This document shows, in pieces, positions 48,601 through 61,855 of a stretch of DNA of 64,000 nt. The notes beneath the pieces were generated by a model, which saw only the letters and a list, made by a program, of their open reading frames with translations, made no database searches and was not told the origin of the DNA. Both the position numbers and the translations under genes were made by a program. The stretch comes from Allodiplogaster sudhausi (lineage: Eukaryota; Nematoda; Chromadorea; Rhabditida; Diplogasteridae): NCBI GenBank assembly GCA_945643635.1, contig CALZFC010000058.1:558001-622000 (forward strand), in the 5' to 3' direction. Each line of letters begins with the position of its first letter. Within the stretch, counting starts at the first letter, position 1.

Positions 48601-50865
48601 TACGGTAGTTGTCGTGATGGGAGGCCGCGTGGTCGGCGGAAGATGGACGGCAGTTGTTGTTGTCGAGTGATGGTGGTGATGGAGGTGGACGTGCTGGTGA
48701 TGGTGATGTTGGTTGTGGTGCTGCTGATGCTGGTGAGCGAGATCGGCGCGGTGCGTTGTGATGCGCTCGGGAGTCGCAGCGGTCGGAGGATGGTAGTTGT
48801 TCGGGGTACGGTAGGCGACGCTTGCTGGTCTTGTGACGTGAATCGAAGTGCTGGGTACTGTAGATGAGGGGTCACTCTTTGTATCTGGACGCCCTACAAC
48901 GTGATGTGTCCTGTCAGGATGTGTTGTATGGCGAATATCGATTGGATAGCGAGTGTCGGTTGGATAGCGAATATCGATGGGATAGCGAGTATCGATTGGC
49001 TGCCGAATATCGATCGGATTTCTATTATCAGTTGGATATCGCGTATCTACGACATGTTGGTTATGTGTCGGATGCCGACTATCGACCGGTCGCTGAACGT
49101 GGATTGATCCATGGCGCTCAAGGGATGGCCTAACATCCGCTGGATTCTCTGGCCGATTGTGACCCGTTCGATGGTGGTGGGCACTGGCTGGATCTCTGGC
49201 ATCTGCCGGAATGGCAATCTCTAGACGCGGTCGATACGCGCCAGGACGACGGTGGTCCGCCGTGTCATTGTGATCTCGCCTGTGCTCGGGATGTTGATGG
49301 TGACTGTGGACGGTGGGATTCCGGACATCGGAGGGATGGCGGCCGTGACTCTGATGATGTTGAAGATCCGTTCGGTGTTGATGGTGAATGCCTGGCAGAT
49401 GTCGTTGCTGATCATGTGGAGTGAGTGTCGACGGATGTCTTCCGCTGAAGAGATGCCGATTCTCTGCTGGATCTCGTGTTGGATGAGGCTGATGGACTGG
49501 GCGGCGCTCGTCGTTGGGATGCCGTGAATCTGATCGATTGCGTTGATGATCAGTGGAATGGCGCGGCTCGCTCGGCCGTCCTCCATCCGTGGAATATCTC
49601 CTGTCGTGCTCAGTCCTTCTGGTGTCCGGGTGTGTTCTGTGGTGTTGGTGGTGCTGGTGATGATGCTGCGGGCGTGGATGAGTCGTCCAGTGTGGTGCAC
49701 TCTAGAAAACAGGACGTCTAATGTAAATGCTCTATTGTAATTCGATTCCATTAATGGCTACCGATAATCGTCATCAGCACTCCAAATTTTGACAGGGTGA
49801 AGAAAAGTTCTGTATCTATGGTTTTTCGAACAAAAGTTATGCTTATTTTTATATGCGTGTATTTTTTCGAGAAATATTGTCTATAAACAAACCATAGTGG
49901 TGGTGTCTTCTGTGGTTGGCGTGTTTGTCGTGGTTGTCCGCCTTCTGTGCTCATCTCCATAGACAAAGTACCAGTTGGTGCTGCTCGACTCGGCCGGTGG
50001 CGGTCGGCGGTGCACGGGCCGCCGTGTCACTGGGCGGTGCGTCGTCTGACGATCCATCGGCACCTTTAGGAAACTTAAATCTTGGAACAGGCAGATGTTT
50101 TCTCCAAGCCTAGCAACCGCTACTTTCCAGTTGTTTTATGTGCAGCCAGAATTTTTTTTAAATCAAAACTTAATTATTTGTTTTTGGGCAGAAGAAATTA
50201 ATGCATACATACATACATATGTACATGTTAACTCTCTGAGAAATTTGAACAGAAAATATTTTTCAAACCAGCTTTTTTGTCCAGACACCAGTCGTGCGGT
50301 CGAATTGGTATTTGAGACGATAACGAGGAGTTGTAAGTGTTGAAGTGACGTCATCTTCTGATAAGGGAGGGGAAGTGGTTGAGAGGGAGGAGGGAGAGGG
50401 CGACTTCTGTGAGGTAGTCGACCAGTGCCGGGAAGAACCACGTTTTGGCTGACCTGCAGTTTCAATAGAAGGCTTGCATAGGGATAGGGAATATATTATA
50501 TATATATCAAAGAGAGAGAGAGAAAAAGCGCTATCGAACACCAGAAGCAGAATTTGATAATGAAGAAGAACAAAAAAAAAGTCTCGACAGAACGAACCTG
50601 TTGGCGCTTGAACAAATATCTTCTCCCCTCGCGAATCCGCCTCCATTTGGTATCGTGTATAGAGTTTGAACATCTGAAAGAAAGATCTCTATTTTGTCAT
50701 TTTTTTCACAACATAAATATGAAAAAAACATAAAATAATAATAAATAAACAGTAACTCTGATAATAATTCAAATTTCCCGCCATGACCTCATAGATCCCG
50801 TAGAGATTGAGCACCATGAGAAGCAGCGCAGTGCCTGCGAGCACTGCGATGTGCCAGCTGCGCAT
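45685..50865 (-). CDS. HtrL/YibB-family type II membrane protein with long low-complexity stalk
   Basis: Predicted Golgi or secretory-pathway type II protein, glycosyltransferase-like by analogy. Enzyme activity of this family is not established to my knowledge. Sixteen exons, all phase-consistent, about 1035 residues: 50788-50865, 50598-50673, 50269-50453, 49893-50063, 48511-49701, 47915-48331, 47775-47819, 47559-47698, 47346-47457, 47091-47177, 46844-46942, 46643-46738, 46294-46425, 46098-46188, 45903-45991 and 45685-45783. A single N-terminal membrane segment (AVLAGTALLLMVLNLYGIYE) is followed by a Thr/Pro/Ser/His-rich stalk to about residue 780, including a hexapeptide repeat and an Arg/Glu repeat region. 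The C-terminal domain has the family landmarks: TLVTALMDIGRGEWFEYRRP, VNMVIFTDASSV, YDILVNSKTYFLYNA, DWFVWLDAGYGHGDQ, VISGGFLAGDRHSIGQLF and SHPHLFNVLHGEWF. Start chosen because it gives the anchor directly and links in phase 0 to MFKLYTRYQ. Nematodes carry many genes of this family, but such a stalk is unusual. Confidence 0.87.
48931..49056 (-). repeat. 18-bp coding minisatellite, seven units (YPIDIR hexapeptide)
   Basis: Units such as GCGAATATCGATTGGATA repeat seven times without gaps, getting more divergent toward higher coordinates. On the minus strand, in the frame of the large stalk exon, they encode YPIDIR, YPTDTR and relatives (NPIDIR, QPIDTR). Confidence 0.92.
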
Positions 50866-51892
50866 CTTGACTGCCTGGGTGGAGGAAAATCAGACTCATT
50901 CTTTTTATTCTCTTTATTCTCTAATCTCTTTATTGTATCGTTTTCCTAAGTAATCTTGGGAAATATTTAATATTATTTCAAAATGTCTATTGATTAATAA
51001 AGAAATGCGCTCTTTGTGCTTCAGGTTGTGACCAAAAAGCTGCAATATCAGGCGTGAAGTAATTACGGCCAATCACCACGAAGCAGCCACCAATTCAGCA
51101 GTGGATCGTAATGAAATTACGACCCGAGCAATGAAAGTGTGAATATTACGACAGTCAGATAAGAAAAGATATCATTGCAGATGAATAGGGACAAGATGCT
51201 TATTCATTTTCTGTTATCGCTCATCACGTACAGTTTGATGTATTTATGTAACATAAACAATTTAGTATTCTTCCAGTTTAAAATACCAACATTTACAGTA
51301 ATCCGTAAATGCCCCACCGTAGTCTTTGCCGCCGGCAGGAGCACGGAGCTCGCACAGTGAAGTGTTGGATCTCTCCGCCGGCTCCGTGCTGCCCGTCTGT
51401 CGGATACCCGTTCTATGTCATCTTCAATTTGTCTTATTAACATAGTTTACACTTCATAGAGTAGCCAATTTCAATTAAATTAATTATTTTACATCGCCAA
51501 TCAAAGTGTCAAAAGAAAGACGAATTAAAATATATTTACGTTAGAAGATGCGAAAGGATGCCCAAGTGAATGAAAGGGTGTTTACGAGGTTGTTTATCAG
51601 TGCACCTGTAATCGTGAATGCACCTCACAAAGGTCAAAGAGTAGAATGCAAGGTACTACTTCTGAGATGGAAGAGGGCGGTGGGAGGGAGGGCCCCCCGG
51701 TCAATGAGGCAGAAGGGGAGGAGTGAAAAGAATTCTCAGAAGGTAAAAGCATGCGAGAAGCGGAAGAAACGCGAGCCCTCACACGAAATACGCCCCCCGA
51801 GGTTGCGGTCAGTGGAAGGGGTTTCGGGAAGTCAAAAGAGCGACTGGGGATGAGAAGGCATGCAATTTAGAGAGATCAATTCGAAGCAGAGA

Positions 51893-51971
<79 letters not shown>

Positions 51972-52248
51972 GGGAGAGAGAGACTTCGTGAGAGAAGCCG
52001 AAAAAGGATATGGAAGTAGCTGAATGAGATCGTCGGAATCTTAGATCTTCCCACGACAGTTGAATAGAATGAAAGAGAGCCGAGTGAAGAAGACGGAAGA
52101 GATTTGAGTACGGCTGACGATCACCGGCCCGGCTATAGCCTCCGGGCAATGAGCGCGCGAGTGGAGGATGAGAAAGGCAAACACTTACGAGGGCGGGAAG
52201 AGAGGATGAAGCTGAGAAGTGCACTTCCACGGACCTCTATCGGGGACA

Positions 52249-52286
<38 letters not shown>

Positions 52287-53064
52287 AAGAGAGGAACTGT
52301 AGAGAGGAAAGGCAGGGAGAGAGAGTAGCCTACCGATAAACTGACAGTCCACTAAATGTCAGGAGAAGATCACGATGTAGAGTGATTGAGAGCAAATAAA
52401 TGAATTGCCACAGCAATTGGACAGCTGGTGACATGAGTAGTGCTGACACAATAATGCTGACATTTTGGTAGTGATCGTAGAATAGTTTCTACCAATGTAC
52501 TTTTACGGGCAATGTTCTAAGGTTCCAAGCTGCAGAGTGCTGAGCTGGCAGCTGACAATGAGAGAGTTCTCCCCATCAGAGATAACACACAATCTCTAAT
52601 AGACTTGTTGACTGCGCCATGCAACCCTCACGCTTCCGGCTGCTCAGCCATCTCAGATTATCACTCGCAATTTATTGCTATGCATATGTATGCGTATGTA
52701 TCTCTAACCCTCTCTTTCGCTCCCCTTCTCTCCTGTTCTTTCTCTTCTCTGCCACTCTGTGTCCTTCTTTCTATTTCCTAACACTGCCCTCTAACCATAA
52801 GCTTCCGTTTAGGACATTTCGAATTAAGCTTATTAGGACTAGCCAAAACACACTTCAAAGCACAACGATTTTGTCCAATGTAGAGTCTTCTTGGTAGACA
52901 AAATCTGGGGTCAAAAAATAAGCAAGACTGAGGTGGAGAACAGGAAGGAAACGTTTGTCGATCTTCTCGAGAATAGAGCCAAAATGAGCAAAAACAGTGA
53001 CGTCTAAAAACGCTCCGGGACGCCAAGCTGTGAACAGGACAGGAAAAGCCTCGGAGAGGGATGC

Positions 53065-53104
<40 letters not shown>

Positions 53105-53822
53105 CAGAGACTGGAGAGAGAGAGTGAAGTGGAAGAAAGAGGAAGAGCCAAACCATCTCTGTTATCTTTCAACGACCGGCCAGCCTTTTTCATTTCTCTC
53201 TCCTCCTGTGCAAAGTCGCTTAGAAAATGCCTGGCTGAGAGGGGGGAATGCCAGCGTGGGAAAACGGAGGACAGTGAGGGGGACGAACGGCAAAATTGGG
53301 AAGAAACTGATACAGAGGAGGGCAACGGGAGAAGTAGAAAGAGAGATCAGAGAGCGAATTAGAGACAAAAGAGAGAAGAGAATCTGCAAAAATGCACTGA
53401 TTCCACAAAGTGCACAGTTTTAACATCCGCGGATGAGATGGGAAGGTGACCGTTTCTTCCGAGAAGAAGGACATCTGTCTACAGTGGTGGCGGGTGGTTC
53501 CTCATCAAATACACGTTGCTGTGCGAGAAGCTGCTCTTCATCTGACATCTTTCTCGCGCTCTCTCTCTCTCTCTCCTTACCTTATCTTTATCGAGCTCTC
53601 TCCCTCTAACACTCTCTCGCTCGCCTACTCACCAATTCTGTTCCCTCATTTTCAACCGTGTGGAGAGGTAAAACAAGAAGTGCAATTCAAAATGAAATAT
53701 ACGGAGGGTGGGCCAGGATGCAAGAGGCATCGGAGAAAGAATGTGTAGACTGGTGAGAGGAGAAAAAGAAAGCGAGAGCGAGAGAGAGAGAGAGAGCGAG
53801 AGAGAGAGAGAAAGAGGGAGGG

Positions 53823-53853
<31 letters not shown>

Positions 53854-54081
53854 GGGGGAGAGAGAGAGAAAGCAAGGGAGAGACTCACAATCTCGGATAG
53901 TTTGAGGAACAGAGAGGGGAAAGCGGTCGGAAGCGGCGAGAGTACAGTTAGGTGAAGTCCAAAGGGTCAGATCATAATTGTATTTCGGGAAGAGGGTAAA
54001 TGAAACTGATCTCGGAAAGGAAAAGTTCATAAAGCAGCAGCAAGTGAACTGAGAGGCCGTAAAGAGAGCGAGAGAGAGAGT

Positions 54082-54131
<50 letters not shown>

Positions 54132-54728
54132 TAGAGAGAGAGAGGAAAAGAGAAAGAGGAATAGAGAGATGGAGGAGAGAGAATGAGAGAAATTGTATAA
54201 CGATTGCTCGTGATATATGCATGCCTATCATGACGATATCCGAACAGCACTCATAAAGCGGTATAAAGGACCACCGACCGCGCATGCAACCTATTTAAGC
54301 AGAGCAGACGCACTCTTTATGAGAGGGAGAGGTGATGACGGCAAATGGAACGGCGGTGGAAGATAGCAAATGAAGCAGAAAGAGAGAGCAACACATTGAG
54401 AGAGAGAGCGAGAGAGAGAGAGAGAGAGAGAGGTAGAGAGAGATGGAGATAGTGAGGGAGAGAGAGAAAGTGATACATTTAGAGATGGGCATAGATAGAG
54501 AAGCCAAAAAAGAACAGTAAACCGAACAAGCAAAGGGCGGAACAATGAGAGGCGTAGAAGTTGAGTACTTTGTTTACTAAAAGAGCACGCCACTGTAATA
54601 CCATTTTTTGCAGATTGAAGAGAAGGAGACTTTCTTTCGCTGTCATCCTCCTTTCATTCTTCCGTTTCTATCTTTTACTGCAAACGGTCTCCTATTTCCA
54701 TCATTTTTATTCCACTTGTGGAATTGAT

Positions 54729-54784
<56 letters not shown>

Positions 54785-55255
54785 CAGAGATGTTTCATTT
54801 GATTCTTCCTTATACTTTTTGCAGTATTCTTTCTCTCATGTTTTACATTGCTTTTCGGTAAAACCGATATCTCCTAAAGAGCGTGGTTCCAAGAGGCTGC
54901 AACCACTGCAGAACCGTTCTTGAGCAAAGGCGATAAAGTGACGGTAGTATGACCGCGAAAAACAAACTTACTACTTGATGCCATCCAAAGGATGCACAGA
55001 TGAGCAAAACATTAACCAGCATTTGATTATCCTAACAGTAAGAATCAAAGAGAGATGAATACGAAGCTATGTATATGAGGAAGGGTCAAATATGAGGGAA
55101 TGATTGAAAGAGTTTCTGATCACCTTATCACTTGACGTCGAAAAAAGCTGATCATGAAGAAGCCATGACAGAACTGTTTAGCTCTCTAGCACGCCAATCA
55201 TATAACTTTTTATCAGTAGAATAACAACTTTTCTGGAGCATGAAGCTTCTGCGTC

Positions 55256-55286
<31 letters not shown>

Positions 55287-55579
55287 CTTCTGCTTCTCTT
55301 CCTCTGCCTATCTCCTCGCTCTCCCACTCTCTGCCTCTATTTTATTTCGTACACTTACATTTCTCTCATTACTAATTTTTTCTTTGCTTGAAAAGCTTTC
55401 CAACTTCTGCGTACTATGGCGACAACATTCCTGAGAATGAGACAATCGTCTAGACTATTTCAGAGCTGCTGAGAATTGAACGGAAGGAAATATAGTAAGT
55501 GAACGATGAAAAAAGAGCTTGTGAGATAGCCGAGGCAGCTGCTGAGTGAGAATGATGATCGCCTTGATAAATGAGCTCA

Positions 55580-55620
<41 letters not shown>

Positions 55621-57256
55621 TCTCTCTCTCTCTCATTCTCTCTGCCTCTATATAATACTCACTAGCTATTTCTCTCCATCTCTTCATTCCTCAAGCTTTT
55701 CTTCACTTTTTATGGAATTTTCTTCTCTCTTTCTTCTCTCCCTTCACCTCTCAAACCCTCTTCTTTTTCATTCTCTCCGCTAACTCTCGGCTATGACGAG
55801 GGCATAATAATGGCGTTTATGATGATTACGAGAAAGAGAGTGGAAAGAGAGAGTGTGTGGAAATAGACGGATAGAGAGATAGAATAAAAGAGAGAGGGAA
55901 GTGAAGTCATCCAGATCAAGAAAAGGGCCATTGGAGAGAGTGAACATAGCCGCTATCCCAGCTGAACAAGGTGAGAGTACAATCACTGCGTTCTGCTATC
56001 GACACGATATCACTTCAGGTTTCTTCGAAGCGGTTGAGCAAAGGAGAGACGAGTGAGACGAGCAGAGAAAGAGAGAGAGAGAGAGAGACATAGAAAGAAA
56101 ACGAAGGATGCAGATGGATAGAGAATGACGGCTGATCATACAGTGAGCGTGAGATGTCATCAGGATATTGGAAATGCCATTGATGACAGCCGCTGGCGCT
56201 GGACTGTCCGAATGAGGGGATACGTCACAGTGACGGAGATTTGACAGAGAGGGAAGAAGAGTAAAAGGATAAGAGGTTGATAGAGAGAGAGGGAGGAGAG
56301 AGAGGGAGAGAGAGAGAATGTGTATGAGAGAGAGAGTGAGCAATTGATACGAGCTCAGTAAATCAGGAAAGAAGCTGAAACTCGGGAGTTGCGTCAGTTA
56401 TGTTGATGGTGCGAGAGGGTGTGGGAGGAGGAGAGAGCGAGAGATGCAGAGAACATGAGGACACAGACTTCTGAGCGTGTGTGCAGACTGTCAAACAGAG
56501 AAAGGGCAGGGCGAGGGCAGACCGAGGAGGCTTCTGCCAGGCTTCTGATCGTATGAAGGAAAAGGTAGGTACAGAAAGAGGGAGAGAGAAAGAGAAGAGG
56601 GAGAAGGAGAAGCAGAGGAAGAGAGAAAGAGAGGGTGAAAGAGAAAGAGAGAGAATCCGAGTAAAGAAAGACAGAGTTGCAACAGAGACGGAAACAGCGA
56701 AATAGATTCGCTGCTGTCTGTTTGTACTCGGGAGAGGAGAAAGGATGAGAAAATGAAAAGGAATAAATATGATAGCGGAGAATGAGAAAGGCGAGAAATG
56801 GAAGATGAAACGATGAAGTGCAAAGATGAGAGTGGGAGAGAGAAAGGAAGGGATAGGAGAGAGAGATAGAGATAGAGAGAGAGAGAGCGAGTAGGAGAGT
56901 GTGAGAAGGAGAAAAGAGAGAGAGGAGAGACGGAGAGAGCGGCATGGATAGAGAAGGGAAGAGACAGAAGGAGACAGAAGAGTAGCGGGAACTAGGGGCA
57001 TTTCTATCTATAATCGGAGTGAAATAATTTAGGGCCCTAAGAAGAGTCGGAGAGCACTTTTTTCTTGACGGATCAAATGCATGACATTTCACATTTACGA
57101 TTTAAAAAAAATATACCAATTACCGGGATTATATTTTTTGCTATTGCTCGGATGTGCATTCTCTCATGCTCCTTCTGGCTCATACTTGTTTTTATCTTAT
57201 CTCTCAGTTCTTTGGCACTCTGAGATGACCTTGATGGATATCCGCAGCTGCTAGAG

Positions 57257-57312
<56 letters not shown>

Positions 57313-58532
57313 AGAGAGAGGAACCGAGAATGAAAGAGAGCGAGAAGAATTAGAGGCAGAAGGAGATAGAGGAAATGAGGTAGGGTAGAGAATTGAAACG
57401 GTGAAGAGAGAACAGAAAAGAATGAAAGCAGAATAGAAAGAAAAAAAGCCAGACGAGAGGGGAGAAAATTGGGCAAGTCGAGAAGGTGTTGTTATAGCTT
57501 TTTTGGTTTTTTTTACTCATTTCTTAATCGCATCCTTGCTGACTTGTGCTCTTGATATTGGTCCTTTTTTTACTTTCAAGGGCGGAATGAAGGACATCCA
57601 ACAAACAAAAAGCCTTTCATTCTCCATTTTGTACAGTGTTGAACCTTATCTTCTTCGCTTATCATTTTCATACTTTTTTCCATCTTATTTTTTCTTCAGT
57701 TATACATTAATCTATATTTGCTCTCCATCCTTCTGTCTCTTCCTTTTTATTGGCGTTCTTTCACTTCCCTCTTGTATCCTCTCTCTCTCTGTCTCTTTCT
57801 CTCTTTCTCTCTTTCTCTCCCCCTCTCTCTCTCTCTCTTTCACTCTCCTTCTCCCCCTCCCTCTCTCCCTCTATCTCTCCCTCCAGCATGAGTAGTCCTG
57901 CCAGAAAGCGTGTCATTCGATCCGCCCATTGAATGGCCGAGCCTTTCGTGGTGTGTTACCAGACGAAGGCTCCCCTCATGCACCGGGTTTTTTTTTCGCT
58001 TTCTGACTCGCACAAGGAATACGAGACGGAGGAGAGCAGAGAGAAAGAGAGAAAGACGAGAAAGAGATGAGTGAGAAGTATAGAAAATGAGAAAAACATA
58101 GAGAGATACAGCGGAGAGAGAGTAGAAAAAGAGAAACGGAGAGGAGTACACATGCTAATTTCAGAAACACTGTCTGGGTCTATGCTATTATTTTATAGCC
58201 ATGGCAAAATAAAACAACAAATCATCTGTCTCTTTCTTCTAGGCCAAGGGTGAAGCGGAAAGAGGCGGGAGATCGAGAAGAGATAAGATAAGAGATCTTC
58301 CGTTTGAGCAATGGGCAGAGAGAAGATAATAGCGAATCGGGCGGCAGAGATAACAGCAGAGAACTATTTGGTATTTCGAAATGCCAACAATGCAGAGTCG
58401 TTCGGATTGACAGATCAAGATAGAGATGGACAGAGAGTAAGACATGTGGAGAGAGGAAGAGAGAGAGAAAGAGGTCACTTTTTGAGTCATCGAGAGATAT
58501 GCAGAAGGAAGGAAGGAGGAAGGGAGACAGAC

Positions 58533-58569
<37 letters not shown>

Positions 58570-59210
58570 GAAAGGAAGAAAGGGAGAGGGGCGATTTAAG
58601 ACACACGATCATGAAACATTGCAAAAGATAAACTTTGGAAGATAAAACAATTTGGAGATAGTGATCATGAAATTGGAAGAGCTCACCGATTAAAAATAAA
58701 TAACACCGCATAGATATATGAAATTTAAACGCTTAAATAACCGTGAAAGCATAGAGAGACTTGTAAGGAGCCCATAAATGTACGACGAATTTCAGTGTTA
58801 ATTGTCGTAAAGAGGAGCCGCCCAGAGGATAAAACAAAATACGAAGCAAGATATCGAGATGGAGGGGAGTGATCGTGAGAGATCATGGAAGAAGCAGCAG
58901 AGAAAGAGAGAAAAGAAAGGTTGCCCTGCCTCCGCCGCTTCTTCAGCTCTTCCTCTGTGGTGACCACTGCTTTTTTGCTGTCTCCTCCCCTCTCTCTGCC
59001 TCCTCCCCCTCTCGCTACTTTTTCTCTCTCTCCTTCATTCTTCACTCTGCCCGATAGCCGACGAGTACAACAAGCTTGCCAACAGAGGGCATGCTCAGGG
59101 TAGGAGTAATGAGAGAAGAGAAGGAGAGGGGAGGGGAAGGAGGGAGATACAGGGGGAGGAGAGAGAGAACAGGTACCTAGACGCACCTCTCTCTCTCTAT
59201 CCCCCCCTTT

Positions 59211-59246
<36 letters not shown>

Positions 59247-59895
59247 GAAAGAATGAGTAAGAAATGATGACCAGGTTGAGGGAAGTCGTGTGCTTCTCCT
59301 CTCCTGCTGTTTACTACGTGGATGTCATCATGCATAAAGCAGAGCTGGGAGAGAAGAATAGGTGGAGGGCCGTCCAACATCAAGAGTAGCCGGTGGATTT
59401 GACCGGAAGAAAGAGGGAGCGAGAGAGAAGAGAGAGAGAGAGAAAGCTGATCGGAAACAAAGATTAGCTTCTTCTGCCATTCCGCCTCACTGCCAGTTCC
59501 TCATCCGATTCTTTCCTTGAATCCTTCTTTGCGCACGGCCATATCATCGTATTTTCCTCTCTGTGGTACCTTCAAAGAAATGTCCTCTCCATATCTCTCA
59601 CTCTCTCCCTTCTATTTTCAACTCTCTCTCTCTCCCTGTTTTATGATCACCGCGACATCTCCTTATTACTGAAAAGAAGGCGGACTTTTTCGGAGAACAA
59701 AAAAAGGGGCGCTGCAGCTGTGCGGTTCTTCGTAGGAGAAGATAACAGGAAAGAGGAGGCAGCGAGTGAGTGAGCAAGACTTTCACGGAACACTATTCTT
59801 ATCTGTTTAAATTTAATTTGCAAGGTTGCACATATGGATATTCTACTTTCTTTCATTCCAAGCTTTCCCTTCATCTCTCGCTCAATCATTCACAA

Positions 59896-59940
<45 letters not shown>

Positions 59941-60159
59941 TTCTTTCTTTGTTTCTTTCTTTCTCTCTCTATCTCTCCTTTCTCTTTTTCTCTCTATATT
60001 TTCATTCTCTTTTTATATATACCTTGCTCTCACCGCACAGCCGTGGTTAGCAAACCGAGGATCGCATGATGGTAAAAAAGAGGAAATAAAAAACTGCCAC
60101 ATGCCTTGAAGGTGCAATGGTATTGTATTTCATGGGCTAGCCGGGATCAACGAGTGCTT

Positions 60160-60201
<42 letters not shown>

Positions 60202-60936
60202 AGAGATTAATAGAGAGTCAGACATCGATGGAGAAGAGAGCAAAATAAAATGAGAGCGAGAGAGAGAGAGAGAGATAGAGAGAAAGGAAGGAATTTAGCA
60301 GTATCAGAAATGTGTTTTCGTGATATCTTCTTTGTCTTGAGGCTCAACGGGCAACAAATATCAGCAGGCTTCATCCAGAAATTCAGTAAAGAACCTGGAT
60401 GTGGTGGAGGAAACCCTCTCATAGATTCCTCTAGTTTCCTCGATCATTGCATTGTTTATTCTGTTTTATTATATTTAATTAGTCTTTTTGTATCACAACT
60501 CTCTATGATGGAAAAGTGCCAAGGTGTTGCACATGAGGAGTGGATTTCCAGGGAAGAGGGATATTGCAATTCTTGCCTGGCCGAGCGACGTTCATATGTA
60601 TTGTTCATTCAGGATATTGCTGGTACACACGTACCATATACATGCCTTCATTAATATTTCGTTTTATTGTATTCCATCTTCAAAAATTTTTTTATTAACT
60701 CAATAATCTTAAAAATAATTATATTAGTCGTAAAATCAGCACGAGTTGTTTTGTATGTAGAATCTGTAAAAGAAATCGAAATAAACGCTCTTGAAAGCTC
60801 TATCAAACAAGGAAGTCGCTGAACATAATAAGAAGCTAGATCAAATAATGAAATTTCTTTTTTTATTTAGTTATTCTTACATGGTTGCAAGATGTGAAAA
60901 CTTTATCAAATGAAATTGTGAAAAAGTAGGAGGGCG

Positions 60937-60982
<46 letters not shown>

Positions 60983-61300
60983 GGAGAGGGAATGGTGGTT
61001 GGAAGATTTTGCAAAACATTAACCATAAGGCTTTTTTTCGATTCTCTTGCTGTCCCCTCTTTCTATCCCTCTATATTTCTTTTCAGATATCACCAACTTT
61101 TCTCTTAAATTTCGCCTTTGCAACGGATATCAACGGACACATGGTGTGATGCTGTAAAAAAAGAGGGCAATGTGTTGGAATAAGAGTTACGAGAAAAGAT
61201 CGAATGATAGAGAGGAGAACGAAATGTGGGAAGACGCTGACAATGTTAGAGAGCGAGAGGACGAGAGCAAGAGAGTGTAGGATATAGAAAGAGTCAGACC

Positions 61301-61345
<45 letters not shown>

Positions 61346-61855
61346 GTCGGTGTGGGGACATAGATATGAAAAAATGATAACTTTACTGATAAAAGTCAAT
61401 TCGAATACATTCACCAAAAGAGTATCTGATTTTTGGACACGTTTTCTTGAAACAGTGAAGAATAAGAGACGAATTCGAAGTATTGTCTGAGGTTTACACT
61501 GCATGCACACCGAAAGTGCTTCCTCAAAGCGGAAATATCAATGCACGCCTCGCGTAAATCGTTTCTTCCATGAACTCGTTTTCATCTCTGATCGGTGTAC
61601 TATTACGTTCCGTCTGTACCGATGCTTGCTATTTCGGAGGATTTTGCTATCTCTTACCAGAATGACGCGCAATTAAATTGCTTTGCGGAACACTTTAACA
61701 TATTTTCGTAGTTTCAAAATTTCCCGCGGCGCTTTGTTGTTGTTTATCTGGTTTTTGGCTGTTTCTTGTGTACTTTCGATGTGTTTTAGTTGCTGAGAAC
61801 GGGCAGATTGGTGTCGGCAGTCGAGTTCTTTCTTTCTTCCCTTGCTGCCTCTTCG
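50866..61855. other. 11-kb gene-free microsatellite desert
   Basis: No exon chain, RNA gene or domain was recognised on either strand. GA/CT tracts recur about every 0.5 kb. (GA)n: 51895-51965, 52252-52283, 53068-53103, 53775-53875, 54068-54145, 54402-54432, 57258-57305, 58540-58564, 60163-60200, 60943-60977 and 61305-61342. (CT)n: 54730-54782, 55258-55287, 55580-55635, 57780-57840, 59213-59242 and 59898-59935. Between them the sequence is itself purine- or pyrimidine-skewed, so most long frames are Arg-Glu or Ser-Leu repeats. The first 150 bp should contain the promoter of the HtrL/YibB-family gene and the last few hundred that of the BRMS1-like gene. Confidence 0.75.

Noticed and set aside
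49252..49527. Plus-strand frame opposite the stalk exon of the HtrL/YibB-family gene
   Set aside because: A shadow caused by the composition of the minus-strand exon, whose frame is fixed by phase at both ends.
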